Assembly: GCF_900095225.1 (NCBI RefSeq)
Contig: NZ_LT607417.1
Span: 107,540-171,539, forward strand
Direction: 5' to 3'
DNA length: 64,000 bases
Source of the DNA: Pseudomonas sp. UMAB-08
GTDB lineage: Bacteria > Pseudomonadota > Gammaproteobacteria > Pseudomonadales > Pseudomonadaceae
The translations under genes were made by a program, and so were the position numbers. Below, one piece after another: positions 18,427 to 27,106 of this stretch (the first letter of the stretch is position 1; each line of letters opens with the position of its first letter). The notes under the pieces were generated by a model. It was not told the DNA's origin, did not search any database, and saw only the letters and a list, made by a program, of their open reading frames with translations.

Positions 18427-19862
18427 GACAAGGCGCACGTCTGGCGACCGTAGGCCTGGGTTTGCTGTTGTCCGCCTGCCAGATGGTGGGGCCGGACTAT
18501 CATCTGCCCAAGGACGCCGCACTGAACCGCCCGGATTTGCAGGGCGAAATCGCGGGTCAGGGTGCCAATGCGATGTCAACGCCGGTACCGGCAGATTGGT
18601 GGCGACTGTATCAGGACCCTCGGCTCGATGAGCTGGTACGTCAGGCCATGGCCTCCAACACCGACCTGCGGGTAGCGGCCGCCAATCTGGCCCGGGCCCG
18701 GATGCAAGTGGAGGAAGCCCAGTCTTTGGGAGGATTCCACAGCGGGGTAAAAATGGGCGCACAACGCTTGCAGGAATCGGGTGAAGCCTTTCTGTTGGCC
18801 GATAAAGTACCCGTGGCCAATGTCGGCGACATCGGCATCAGCACCTCTTACCAGTTCGATCTGTTCGGCACCCTGCAGCGCGGCATCGAAGGCGCACAAG
18901 CCAATGCCGATGCGACCCAGGCCGCAGCGGACACCGCGCGTATTACCCTGGTGGCCGACGTTGTGCGTGCCTACACCCAGGTCTGCGCCGCCAATGAAGA
19001 GCAGAACATCGCTCTGCATTCACTGGACCTGCAACAGCAAAGCCTGACCATGACCCAGCGCCTGCGCGACGCGGGGCGTGGGGATGAAACCCAAGTCACT
19101 CGCTCACAAACCCAATTCAAATCCCTGCGCGCCGAATTGCCACGCTACAACGCCGCTCGTCAGGCCGGGCTGTTTCGCTTGTCGATGCTGCTGGCCAAAC
19201 CGCTGGCACAACTGCCTGCTGGCGTGACGACATGCGCTGAACTGCCCCACATCGCGCAGCTCATGCCCGTCGGCGACGGTGCCGCATTGCTCAAACGCCG
19301 ACCCGATATTCGGCAGGCAGAGCGTCGACTGGCAGCCGCCACGGCAGATATCGGCGTGGCCACCGGTGCGCTGTACCCGGACATCAGCATCGGCGCGAGC
19401 ATTGGCACCGTGGGTATTCTGGAAAACCTCGGCAAGCCGGCCACCAATCGCTGGGGCTTTGGGCCCTTGCTGAGCTGGACGGTGCCATCGAACGGCTCCC
19501 GTGCGCGGGTCCACGAAGCCGAAGCCTCGACCCAAGCCGCGCTGGCGCATTTCGATGGCGTGGTGCTCAACGCGATCCGCGAAGCCCAGACCGGTCTGGC
19601 GCAATACACTGCCTTGCTGGAACGGCGCGATGCCCTGGCCGACGCCGAGCAGTCGGCACGGCAAGCGGCCGATCAGACTCACCGCTTCTTCCAGGCTGGC
19701 CGCGCCTCATTCCTTGCCGACCTTCAAGCTACGCGCACCTATACTGATGTCCGTGCCCAATTGGCCTCGTCTAATACTCAAGTCGCCATGGGCCAGATCG
19801 ATCTGTTTCTGGCATTAGGCGGGGGCTGGGAGAACGGCCGCACGGCAGTGGTGAATAAATAA
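18423..19862 (+). CDS. Outer-membrane efflux lipoprotein, NodT/OprM type
   Basis: A 479-residue TolC-type channel. The N-terminus has a lipoprotein signal with lipobox LLSAC (Cys19), then two repeated outer-membrane-efflux domains with long helices (for example AAANLARARMQVEEAQS and LLKRRPDIRQAERRLAAA, the latter a strong NodT motif). It is the last gene of the marR-FUSC-DUF1656-HlyD operon and gives the pump an exit duct. Confidence 0.9.
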   Translation: MRQGARLATVGLGLLLSACQMVGPDYHLPKDAALNRPDLQGEIAGQGANAMSTPVPADWWRLYQDPRLDELVRQAMASNTDLRVAAANLARARMQVEEAQSLGGFHSGVKMGAQRLQESGEAFLLADKVPVANVGDIGISTSYQFDLFGTLQRGIEGAQANADATQAAADTARITLVADVVRAYTQVCAANEEQNIALHSLDLQQQSLTMTQRLRDAGRGDETQVTRSQTQFKSLRAELPRYNAARQAGLFRLSMLLAKPLAQLPAGVTTCAELPHIAQLMPVGDGAALLKRRPDIRQAERRLAAATADIGVATGALYPDISIGASIGTVGILENLGKPATNRWGFGPLLSWTVPSNGSRARVHEAEASTQAALAHFDGVVLNAIREAQTGLAQYTALLERRDALADAEQSARQAADQTHRFFQAGRASFLADLQATRTYTDVRAQLASSNTQVAMGQIDLFLALGGGWENGRTAVVNK

Positions 19863-19951
19863 CCGACATCACCGCCTTTCCCGGCCCGGTTTGAACCTGC
19901 ACGTGATCCTGCTGCCAGACTAAATATCACCCACTGATTGTAGGAGATCAT

Positions 19952-20773
19952 ATGCAAACCCTCGAATTGGCTGGTTCATCCGTCCCCGTCATCGGCCAGG
20001 GCACCTGGCAGATGGGCGAAGATCCGCATCAACGAAAACAGGAAGTGGCCGCGTTGCGTTTGGGCATCGAACACGGCATGACCCTGATCGACACCGCTGA
20101 AATGTACGCAGAAGGCGGTGCCGAGGAAGTGGTCGGCGAAGCCATCACCGGGCAGCGCGACAGCGTGTTTCTGGTCAGCAAGGTCTACCCGCACAACGCC
20201 AGCCGCACCGGTATAACGGAAGCGTGTGAACGAAGCTTGCGGCGCCTTGGCACAGAACACATCAACCTGTACCTGCTGCACTGGCCCGGCCAACACCCGC
20301 TGGAAGAAACCGTCGAAGCCTTTGAACGCCTGCGCGAAGCCGGCAAAATCGGTGGCTGGGGCGTCTCCAATTTCGACGTCACCGACATGGCGCACCTGGC
20401 CAACCCGGCCTGCGCAACCGATCAAGTGCTCTACAACCCCGAACAACGTGGCATCGAATTCGACCTGTTGCCCTGGGCACAGATCCACCTCATGCCGCTG
20501 ATGGCCTACTGTCCCATCGCGCAGGCCGGGCACCTGCTGAAAAACCCGGTGCTGCAGGACATTGCTGTCCGGCATGACGCCACCCCTGCGCAGATCTGCC
20601 TGGCCTGGGTGCTGCGCAATAAGGGCATCATCGCGATTCCCAAAGCCGTCAAGCCCGAGCACATACGCCTCAACGCTGCCGCCGCACAGTTGACCCTGAC
20701 CGCAGAAGACTTGCACGCCATCGACAGCGCCTGGCCTGCGCCCACTCGCAAGCGAGTGCTGGCGATGGTGTGA
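19952..20773 (+). CDS. Aldo/keto reductase (YeaE-like)
   Basis: A 273-residue TIM-barrel NADPH oxidoreductase. Catalytic residues of the superfamily are visible: Asp and Tyr in LIDTAEMYAEGGAE, Lys in FLVSKVYP, and His in YLLHWPG. The start at 19952 follows GTAGGAGATC. It stands alone between the efflux operon and the unusual actin region. The natural substrate cannot be told; members of this subgroup reduce methylglyoxal and similar carbonyls. Confidence 0.88.
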   Translation: MQTLELAGSSVPVIGQGTWQMGEDPHQRKQEVAALRLGIEHGMTLIDTAEMYAEGGAEEVVGEAITGQRDSVFLVSKVYPHNASRTGITEACERSLRRLGTEHINLYLLHWPGQHPLEETVEAFERLREAGKIGGWGVSNFDVTDMAHLANPACATDQVLYNPEQRGIEFDLLPWAQIHLMPLMAYCPIAQAGHLLKNPVLQDIAVRHDATPAQICLAWVLRNKGIIAIPKAVKPEHIRLNAAAAQLTLTAEDLHAIDSAWPAPTRKRVLAMV

Positions 20774-20858
20774 GCCGCCGCTTAAGCGGTCACGGACACA
20801 CCCGACTATCCGCCGAACAGCCTCATCAGCGTGCGGCGGATTACCACGGGAGGAAGCA

Positions 20859-21455
20859 CTACACCATTGGGTCGCGATCAACGTCTTGGTAGACCCCCGC
20901 GATATCAGTATTGTCTGGCCGCGAAGGGATCATCGCCAGTTGCACTTTGACGTTATTCTCTTTATGAGCCCTCCAGCGCTTGAGGCTCGCCTCAAACGCT
21001 GGCGACTGCGCAGCATTGCCATAAACATCGGGCGGTTTTAGTTTGGTGGCGTTCAATTTCCCCACGCGGCCAATGGTCGTATTGAGGCGATATCTTTCTG
21101 CTGCAAGGCGGGTTGTTGTATGACTTGAATCCGCGTCGAAACTACGTGCATTACTGCTCATGGGCGTATTTGCATATCGCAGCGTCCTCAATGGATTCTC
21201 AACCGGGATCCCAGAGACTGGAAGACTTTTCGCCATCACTGAACGTCACCGGTATGAAATGCTGCTGTTTCCCATGTTGCCGATAAGGCTCGCCACCCAT
21301 ACGTCCAAGCCCAAAACCGAACAGCAGCCAGCCGTAGGGAAACTTCCTCGGACGGCAATCAGAATGATTTCGCCATGATGGCTAACAAACGCCTGGGTTT
21401 CGGTACCCCCGATCAATTCCGGGTCGGTGTAGAAGTGCAGCTTGGCCGGAGGTTC
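20859..21455 (-). pseudogene. Decayed class-3 lipase (probable T6SS effector) remnant
   Basis: Three collinear coding fragments read on the minus strand in two frames. Fragment A (21455-21345) gives KLHFYTDPELIGGTETQAFV then ILIAVRG, the strand before the nucleophile in class-3 lipases, as in Pseudomonas type VI lipase effectors. Fragment B (about 21348-21202, shifted frame) gives GWLLFGFGLGRMGGEPYRQH and ends SSSLWDPG-stop. Fragment C (about 21161-20859, back in frame A) ends with PPDVYG, LKRWRAH, QLAMIPS. The GxSxG nucleophile region is missing between A and B. The N-terminal part is absent: the actin gene ends 24 bases upstream. Fragment C could instead be a separate gene of about 100 residues (MSSNARSF), but has no good ribosome-binding site. 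Confidence 0.55.
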
Positions 21456-21479
21456 CTAATTAAAACGGGGGTCTCGAAC

Positions 21480-22592
21480 TTAAAAGCACTTTTCACTCAC
21501 AATTGAAGGACCCACTTCATCATAGTCTTTACGGGTAATCCACATTGTTTGAAAGGTGCTGAGCGAAGCCAGTATAGAGCCACCGACCCAAACGCTGTAT
21601 TTACATTCAGATGGTGCAACAACCCTAATTTTTATGGAGGAAGGTGCTAGCGCGATGATTTCCTTTTGTAGCCTTTCAGCCATGCCCGAAAACAGTGTAG
21701 AGCCACCACTTAAAACGATATTGCTAAAAAGATCTTTTCGAATATCAACATCGCACTTCATGATGCTGTAAAAAATCATCTCATGAATTCCTGAGACTTC
21801 GGATCCAGTTAGTGAAGGTGTAAACAACACCTCCGGGCACCGGAAACGTTCGGTACCCACAGTGATTTTTTGGCCATCTGCCAGTTCATACCATTTCTGA
21901 AGACTGCTGGAGGTCGCTGCGCCTTCCATTTCAGCCTTAAAATCCACTGCGACGTAACACAACTTCTCTTTGATCTCCTGGACAATTGAAGACTCTGCCT
22001 TTGTGGCAAAAGAGTAGCCGCTTTCTGACAGTATTGTAACCAGGTAGTCCGTCAGGTCTCGCCCTCCAGTGTCCGTCCGCAAGATTGAGTGAGGTAACGC
22101 ATAGCCTTCGTAAATCGGAACAGCATGAGAAACACTATCGCCCACCTCCAAAACTATCCCCGTTGTATGTCCTGAGGCATACAGAGCCAAAACCGCTTGA
22201 GTCGAGAGATAACAAGCACGGCAATTAAATACCTCAAATAATATTTTAACCACTTTCTCCCGGTTACCACGTGGGTTAAGCGGCGGCTCCGTACAGAGTA
22301 TTTCATACTCGGCAGGGTTCACTTTTAATACGCTGTCAAATACATGGCGTAGAATGAACTCGAAATCGTCCCAGTCATTGATAAAGCCATGCTCTACCGG
22401 GTAGCTAAGTTTCAATGTATCCCTTTTAGCTAGCGCTTCCTCACCCACGTACACTGCCTTTTGGTTTGCATCAGCCGCTTCTGGCCTGCCTACTACTGTG
22501 GGAAATACCGTTGGACTGTCTTCACCGGCGAAACCTACCTTCATCGTGCTACTGCCAATATCAATAACTATCGTCCGTATTTCTTCACTCAT
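21480..22592 (-). CDS. Eukaryote-type actin in a bacterial genome
   Basis: A 370-residue protein that is actin over its full length, not MreB or ParM. It has EHG (His68), LLAL-like [63 protein letters not shown] and ends [10 protein letters not shown]. By eye it is roughly 60-65% identical to beta-actin, and is 5 residues shorter: one residue is lost near position 28 and four from the DNase-I loop ([10 protein letters not shown], 38-47). Pocket residues Asp11, Lys18, Gln132, His156 and Lys331 are kept, but the phosphate loops read DIGSS (actin DNGSG) and EVGDS (actin DSGDG). There are no introns, and GGAG lies nine bases before the ATG, so it can be translated by bacteria. It is clearly AT-richer than its neighbours, which suggests transfer from a eukaryote or eukaryote-like donor. 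Function unknown. Confidence 0.93.
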   Translation of the reverse strand: MSEEIRTIVIDIGSSTMKVGFAGEDSPTVFPTVVGRPEAADANQKAVYVGEEALAKRDTLKLSYPVEHGFINDWDDFEFILRHVFDSVLKVNPAEYEILCTEPPLNPRGNREKVVKILFEVFNCRACYLSTQAVLALYASGHTTGIVLEVGDSVSHAVPIYEGYALPHSILRTDTGGRDLTDYLVTILSESGYSFATKAESSIVQEIKEKLCYVAVDFKAEMEGAATSSSLQKWYELADGQKITVGTERFRCPEVLFTPSLTGSEVSGIHEMIFYSIMKCDVDIRKDLFSNIVLSGGSTLFSGMAERLQKEIIALAPSSIKIRVVAPSECKYSVWVGGSILASLSTFQTMWITRKDYDEVGPSIVSEKCF

Positions 22593-22730
22593 GATGTATT
22601 GCTCCTATTATTTAATAATGGCCGGCAGTCGCAATGATATTTGCATTAGCCCCCCAGTGATTGAGCGTATGGTCGTCATCATGCTGCCCGTTGCTCGCGT
22701 ACAGTTTCTCCAATAAGATTTTTGCCGTCT

Positions 22731-22748
22731 ACTGTCATATATGACAGT
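22731..22748. promoter_or_regulatory. Perfect 18-bp palindrome in the actin leader
   Basis: ACTGTCATATATGACAGT is a perfect palindrome, about 140 bases before the actin start codon. On the minus strand its ATGACA could be a -35 element, with TATTGG 17 bases further as a weak -10, so a repressor bound here would block the actin promoter. The regulator is not identified. Confidence 0.5.
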
Positions 22749-22855
22749 GACCTATTCTCTTTTCGAATACTTTCTTATCTTTTTATAGTCATATTTATGA
22801 ATGCTTTTGAGCATTCCGAATTCCGTGATCTGATCTGCCGCGGCCAGCGACCCGT

Positions 22856-22887
22856 CCGGTAGTTGACGACCTCTCGTCAACTACCGG
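22856..22887. repeat. Perfect 14-bp inverted repeat (hairpin)
   Basis: Arms CCGGTAGTTGACGA and TCGTCAACTACCGG with loop CCTC. No run of T follows on either strand, so it is not a simple intrinsic terminator. It lies at the border between the AT-rich actin leader and GC-rich core sequence. Confidence 0.7.
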
Positions 22888-22896
22888 TAGGCAATA

Positions 22897-22957
22897 GCCC
22901 CCGGTGTCAGAATAGTTATTGCCTCTGCGAATTTTCTTGAGAAATCATACCGGGGGC
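22897..22957. repeat. 9-bp inverted repeat GCCCCCGGT/ACCGGGGGC
   Basis: GCCCCCGGT (22897-22905) and its exact complement ACCGGGGGC (22949-22957) enclose 43 bases. A further GGCAATA/TATTGCC pair (22890-22896 and 22917-22923) overlaps it. No coding frame is convincing from 22593 to 23123. Confidence 0.55.
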
Positions 22958-23123
22958 GGAAAGAGATTGGCCGTGGCGTACTGTTCATCCGAACGAAAAA
23001 CCGCATTGCTCAAGAAACCCCGGCGTCCGCCGACCTCTAGGTACGGCCTTGAAGGACAGGGATGTCTTTGCCGCACCCATTCCCCGCGTGGAATGCCTTA
23101 TCCCTGGCCATGAGACACACCCC

Positions 23124-24743
23124 ATGTTTTTGCAAAAATCCCTGAGAGCCCAGATTCTGGCGTTGCTCGGTGGCAGTCTGTTGGCGATCCTGCTGATCGC
23201 GCTGGCCTGTTTTCATTTCCTTTCCAATGGCCTGCAGAACTACAAAGGCCTGATTGACGGACCGCTGCACACGTCCCAACTGATCGATGAGGCCAACCTC
23301 CAATTCAAAATTCAGGTGCAGGAATGGAAGAACGTCCTCCTGCGTGGCAAGGAACCGGCAGAGCTGAATAAATACTGGGGACAATTCGAGGAGCGCCAAC
23401 ATGAGGTGCAAGACATCCTTGGGCGCCTCGCCAGCCAGACGACCCCCGAGCTGAAAACCCGAATCGATAAACTGCGCGAAGCCCATCGGGTGTTGGGCAC
23501 TGCTTACCAGAAAGGTCGCGATGCGTTTGTAGCCGCTAACGGCGATCCTGTTGCAGGTGACACGGCTGTCAAAGGCCTGGATCGGGCCGCCAGTGAACAA
23601 ATGAGTGAGCTGGTCGCCCAATTGCGCGAACAGGGCAGCCAACAATCCGAGCACATCAGCGCGGACGCAAATCAAACAATTCTCCTCGGCACTGCGGTGA
23701 TGCTGGTGTCCGGGCTGTTGATCGGACTGCTGAGCCTGTGGCTGGTCAACCGCAATCTGATCGATCCAATCCGACGATTGATCGAATACGTCGCCCAACT
23801 CAGCCAGGGTAAATTCGGTGAGCGCGTGAGCACCGCGCGTCAGGATGAGCTAGGCCGTCTGGCCGTGGCCGCCAACACGCTTCGGGACTTTCTGGCAGAG
23901 ACCTTCAACCGTTTGAAGGGCAGCGCTACGGACCTGGATGGCGCCAGCAGTGAGTTGAATGCGATTGCACAACTGATCGCTCAGGGCACCAACGAGCAGT
24001 TCGAGCGGACCGATCAGGTCGCCACGGCGATGAACGAAATGTCCGCCACAGCACAAGAAGTGGCCCGACACGCAGCACAGGCGGCCGCTGCGGCGGACGA
24101 CGCCGACCGCAGCGCCCAGCAAGGCGAACAGGTCATGCAGACAACCATTGCCGCGATTACTCACATGCGCGGCGAGATATCCAATACGGCCTCAGTCATT
24201 CGTCAGTTGGAAACCGACAGCGGGCGGATTGGCAAAGTACTCGAAGTCATACGTGGTATCGCAGAACAGACCAACCTGCTGGCCCTCAACGCGGCCATTG
24301 AAGCGGCGCGCGCCGGCGATGCAGGACGCGGGTTTGCCGTCGTCGCCGACGAAGTCCGCAGCCTGGCACAGCGCACTGCCGCCTCCACTGCCGAGATCAA
24401 TCAAATCATCCACACCGTACAGACCGGCGCCCTCGACGCAGTGAAAGCGATTGAGGGTGGCCAGTCTCGCAGCGAAGAAAGCGTCGAGCAGGTCACCGAA
24501 GCGGGCCATATGCTGCATCGCATCACCGAAGCGGTCGAGGCGATCCGCGACATGAACCGACAGATCGCCACGGCTGCCGAAGAGCAAACCTCGGTCGCCG
24601 AGGACATCTCACGCAACCTGGTAGAAATCACTCAGATCGCCAACACCAACCAGGACAATGTAAAGCGCACCGAAACGGCCAGCCGTAACCTGCACAGCGT
24701 GTCGGGTCAGTTGAATGAGGTGACTGCGCGGCTGAGTGCCTGA
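23124..24743 (+). CDS. Methyl-accepting chemotaxis protein
   Basis: A 539-residue chemoreceptor. TM1 (about 10-32) and TM2 (about 193-215) flank a periplasmic four-helix-bundle sensor of about 160 residues; a HAMP domain follows and then the signalling coiled coil with the conserved hairpin tip [18 protein letters not shown]. The frame is open from 23049, but the ATG at 23124 ([10 protein letters not shown]) begins just before TM1 and is the better start. The ligand cannot be predicted. There is no CheB/CheR-binding pentapeptide at the C-terminus. Confidence 0.9.
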   Translation: MFLQKSLRAQILALLGGSLLAILLIALACFHFLSNGLQNYKGLIDGPLHTSQLIDEANLQFKIQVQEWKNVLLRGKEPAELNKYWGQFEERQHEVQDILGRLASQTTPELKTRIDKLREAHRVLGTAYQKGRDAFVAANGDPVAGDTAVKGLDRAASEQMSELVAQLREQGSQQSEHISADANQTILLGTAVMLVSGLLIGLLSLWLVNRNLIDPIRRLIEYVAQLSQGKFGERVSTARQDELGRLAVAANTLRDFLAETFNRLKGSATDLDGASSELNAIAQLIAQGTNEQFERTDQVATAMNEMSATAQEVARHAAQAAAAADDADRSAQQGEQVMQTTIAAITHMRGEISNTASVIRQLETDSGRIGKVLEVIRGIAEQTNLLALNAAIEAARAGDAGRGFAVVADEVRSLAQRTAASTAEINQIIHTVQTGALDAVKAIEGGQSRSEESVEQVTEAGHMLHRITEAVEAIRDMNRQIATAAEEQTSVAEDISRNLVEITQIANTNQDNVKRTETASRNLHSVSGQLNEVTARLSA

Positions 24744-24844
24744 GACACCGACTGAACTGTAACAAAACTGTCAAAACAGATTGCCATGATGCGGCTTTAG
24801 CAATCCTGTGTCCCTGACAGGCGTATTCAGGTCAGCGAGCATTC

Positions 24845-25864
24845 ATGAACAACAGCATCGTGCACAACCATCAGGATTCAGACCTGTTCGGCTTGATCTA
24901 TGGGTTTCGTTTCCGCCCCGGCGAGCGGGGTCGGGAAATCGATTCGGCCGCCGCCCTGGAATGTCTGCACACCCCGGGCGACCCTGAAGAGTTCATCTGG
25001 CTGCACCTGAACCTGGCCCATGCAGGTTGCCAGCGCTGGATGAAGTCACACCTGGAACTGCCGGAAGAGTTCTTCGAAGCCCTGCATGAAGGGTCGCGCT
25101 CGACCCGCATCGAACACATCGATTCGTCGCTACTGGCAGTGGTCAACGATGTGGTGTTCAACTTCGGCATGGTGTCCTCGGACATCTCCACCTTGTGGGT
25201 CTGCACCCGCAGCCACATCATGATCAGCGCCCGCTTGCAGCCTCTGCATTCGGTGGACAGGCTGCGTCACTCGGTAAAACGCGGGGAGTGTTTTCGCTCG
25301 CCGCTGGAGCTGCTCGTGCATTTGCTGCGCGATCAAGGCGAAGTTCTCGAACAGATTGTGAGGAAAACCACGGTCAGCGTCGATCAGATCGAAGACCAAT
25401 TGTTGTCTTCACGCCTGAGCGATAACCGCGCCGACCTGGGTGCCATGCGCCGGGTGCTGGTGCGCCTGCATCGACTATTGGCCCTGGAACCCAGGTCCCT
25501 GTTGCGCCTGCTCAACCGCCCACCGGCCTGGTTCCAGAAAGAAGACGTGCAAGAGTTGCGTAAATCCACCGATGAATCCGCACTGGTGATCAGCGACCTC
25601 ACCGCGCTGGGCGAGAGGATCAAGCTGTTGCAGGAAGAAATCGCCGCCAAGCTCAACGAGCAGAGCAGCCGCACCCTGTTCACCTTGACCGTGGTCACCG
25701 TGCTGGCGCTGCCGATCAATATCATCGCCGGCTTCTTCGGGATGAACGTCGGCGGCATTCCACTGGCCACTGACCCCGAAGGCTTTTGGGTCCTGGTGGC
25801 GTTGGTTGCAACGTTCACCCTGATCGCGGGCCGCTGGGCCTTTCGCAAACGCGATGATTACTGA
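24845..25864 (+). CDS. CorA/ZntB-family divalent cation transporter
   Basis: A 339-residue protein with a long N-terminal cytoplasmic domain and long helices, and two C-terminal membrane helices. The pore signature is GMN in FFGMNVGGIP, as in the CorA superfamily; overall sequence around LWVCTRSHIMISARLQPLHS resembles the ZntB branch, which moves zinc. It stands alone after the chemoreceptor. Whether the ion is Mg2+ or Zn2+ is not certain. Confidence 0.87.
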   Translation: MNNSIVHNHQDSDLFGLIYGFRFRPGERGREIDSAAALECLHTPGDPEEFIWLHLNLAHAGCQRWMKSHLELPEEFFEALHEGSRSTRIEHIDSSLLAVVNDVVFNFGMVSSDISTLWVCTRSHIMISARLQPLHSVDRLRHSVKRGECFRSPLELLVHLLRDQGEVLEQIVRKTTVSVDQIEDQLLSSRLSDNRADLGAMRRVLVRLHRLLALEPRSLLRLLNRPPAWFQKEDVQELRKSTDESALVISDLTALGERIKLLQEEIAAKLNEQSSRTLFTLTVVTVLALPINIIAGFFGMNVGGIPLATDPEGFWVLVALVATFTLIAGRWAFRKRDDY

Positions 25865-25906
25865 AGCGCGCAAGCATTCAACTGCACCGCTGGCGTTACG
25901 GGCTGT

Positions 25907-27106
25907 TCACTCAGCGGCTTTGATCGGCTCATCTCGGGGCTGATCGTCATCAGCCGGATCAGGCGGTACTTCGCCGCTCTGGCGGGTGTCGATGCTCACC
26001 ACCACCGACATCCCCGGCCGCAAGCGTTTGGCCAAGGGTTGATCAGGGTCAACGACGATCCGCACCGGTATCCGCTGGGCAATCTTGACGAAGTTACCCG
26101 TGGCATTGTCCCCGGGCAGCAGGCTGAACTCCGAGCCTGCTGCCGGCGAAATTCGCTGCACCCTGCCCTGCATCTTCTGATGATCAAGGGAGTCGACAGT
26201 GAAGGTTACCGGCTGACCGAGACGTACGTTGGCCATCTGGGTTTCTTTCATATTGGCGATGATCCACAGCCGATCCGGCACCAGCGCCATCAGTTGCGCC
26301 CCCGAATTGACGTAAGCGCCCAACCGAACGCCGATCTGCCCCAACTGACCATCACGCGGGGCTGTAACCCGCGTGTTGGACAGGTCGATACGCGCCAACT
26401 CGATGGCGGCCTCGGCATTGGCCACCGACGCCTCCAGCGAGCCACGATTGACGATCACGGTTTGCAGGTCCTGACGGGAAATCTCCAGCGAAGCTTGTGC
26501 CTCGGCGACGGCGGCGACAGCTTGGGCATTGTCTGCGCGGCTCAGGTCAAGGTCGCGCCTGGACACTGAGCCATCAGCGACCAAATCCTCGTTACGGCGC
26601 AAATCAGCGGCGGTCTTGCGGCCTTGCGCAATGGTGTTGGCCAGCGCGGCCTGTCGCAGGAGGATGGTCGCCTCGGCACTGCGGCGCTGCTGCAGGTTGT
26701 TGGCCAGCGCCGCTTTCTGCACCGCCAGTTGGGCCAGCGCCTGATCCAGGTGCTGCTTGTAGATCCGGTCATCGAGGCGCACCAACACATCACCGGCCTT
26801 GACGAACTGGAAGTCCTGCACGGGCACCTCAAATACATACCCGCTGAGCTGAGGCCCGATGATCGTCACCTGCCCCCTGACCAACGCGTTTTCCGTACTC
26901 TCGATGGCACTGCTGAACGGCGGCAGTTGCCAGGCGTAAAGCACGATCAATACGCCGATGAGCGCAATCGAGCCAAATATCAATGAAGAGAAAATTCGCA
27001 CCCGCAACGGACGCGGCTGAGTACTCGGAGGTGCCGTGACGGGCGCCGGCGGTGGGCCTGAAGAGGCCGCTGGTGTGGCGCTTGCCGGGGTATTGGGCTC
27101 AGTCAT
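25907..27106 (-). CDS. HlyD/EmrA-family membrane fusion protein
   Basis: A 399-residue periplasmic adaptor. A Pro/Ala-rich cytoplasmic start, one membrane helix (about 38-60), lipoyl motif VTIIGPQLSGYVFEVPVQDF, a long coiled-coil hairpin with ANNLQQRRSAEATILLRQAA, and the second lipoyl half TAPRDGQLGQIGVRLGAYVN. The acidic tail (PPDPADDDQPRDEP) is unusual but low-complexity. Its start overlaps the stop of the upstream MFS gene (ATGA), forming an EmrAB-type drug exporter. Confidence 0.88.
   Translation of the reverse strand: MTEPNTPASATPAASSGPPPAPVTAPPSTQPRPLRVRIFSSLIFGSIALIGVLIVLYAWQLPPFSSAIESTENALVRGQVTIIGPQLSGYVFEVPVQDFQFVKAGDVLVRLDDRIYKQHLDQALAQLAVQKAALANNLQQRRSAEATILLRQAALANTIAQGRKTAADLRRNEDLVADGSVSRRDLDLSRADNAQAVAAVAEAQASLEISRQDLQTVIVNRGSLEASVANAEAAIELARIDLSNTRVTAPRDGQLGQIGVRLGAYVNSGAQLMALVPDRLWIIANMKETQMANVRLGQPVTFTVDSLDHQKMQGRVQRISPAAGSEFSLLPGDNATGNFVKIAQRIPVRIVVDPDQPLAKRLRPGMSVVVSIDTRQSGEVPPDPADDDQPRDEPIKAAE

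Noticed and set aside
20859..21239. A 126-residue independent gene
   Set aside because: No ribosome-binding site at any start, and its C-terminal part is collinear with two other lipase-like fragments, so a decayed effector is more likely. A profilin partner for actin was also considered and not seen.
21480..22592. The actin gene as eukaryotic contamination of the assembly
   Set aside because: It is intronless, has a bacterial ribosome-binding site at proper spacing, and is bounded within a few hundred bases by Pseudomonas-type sequence on both sides. Read-level proof is still needed.
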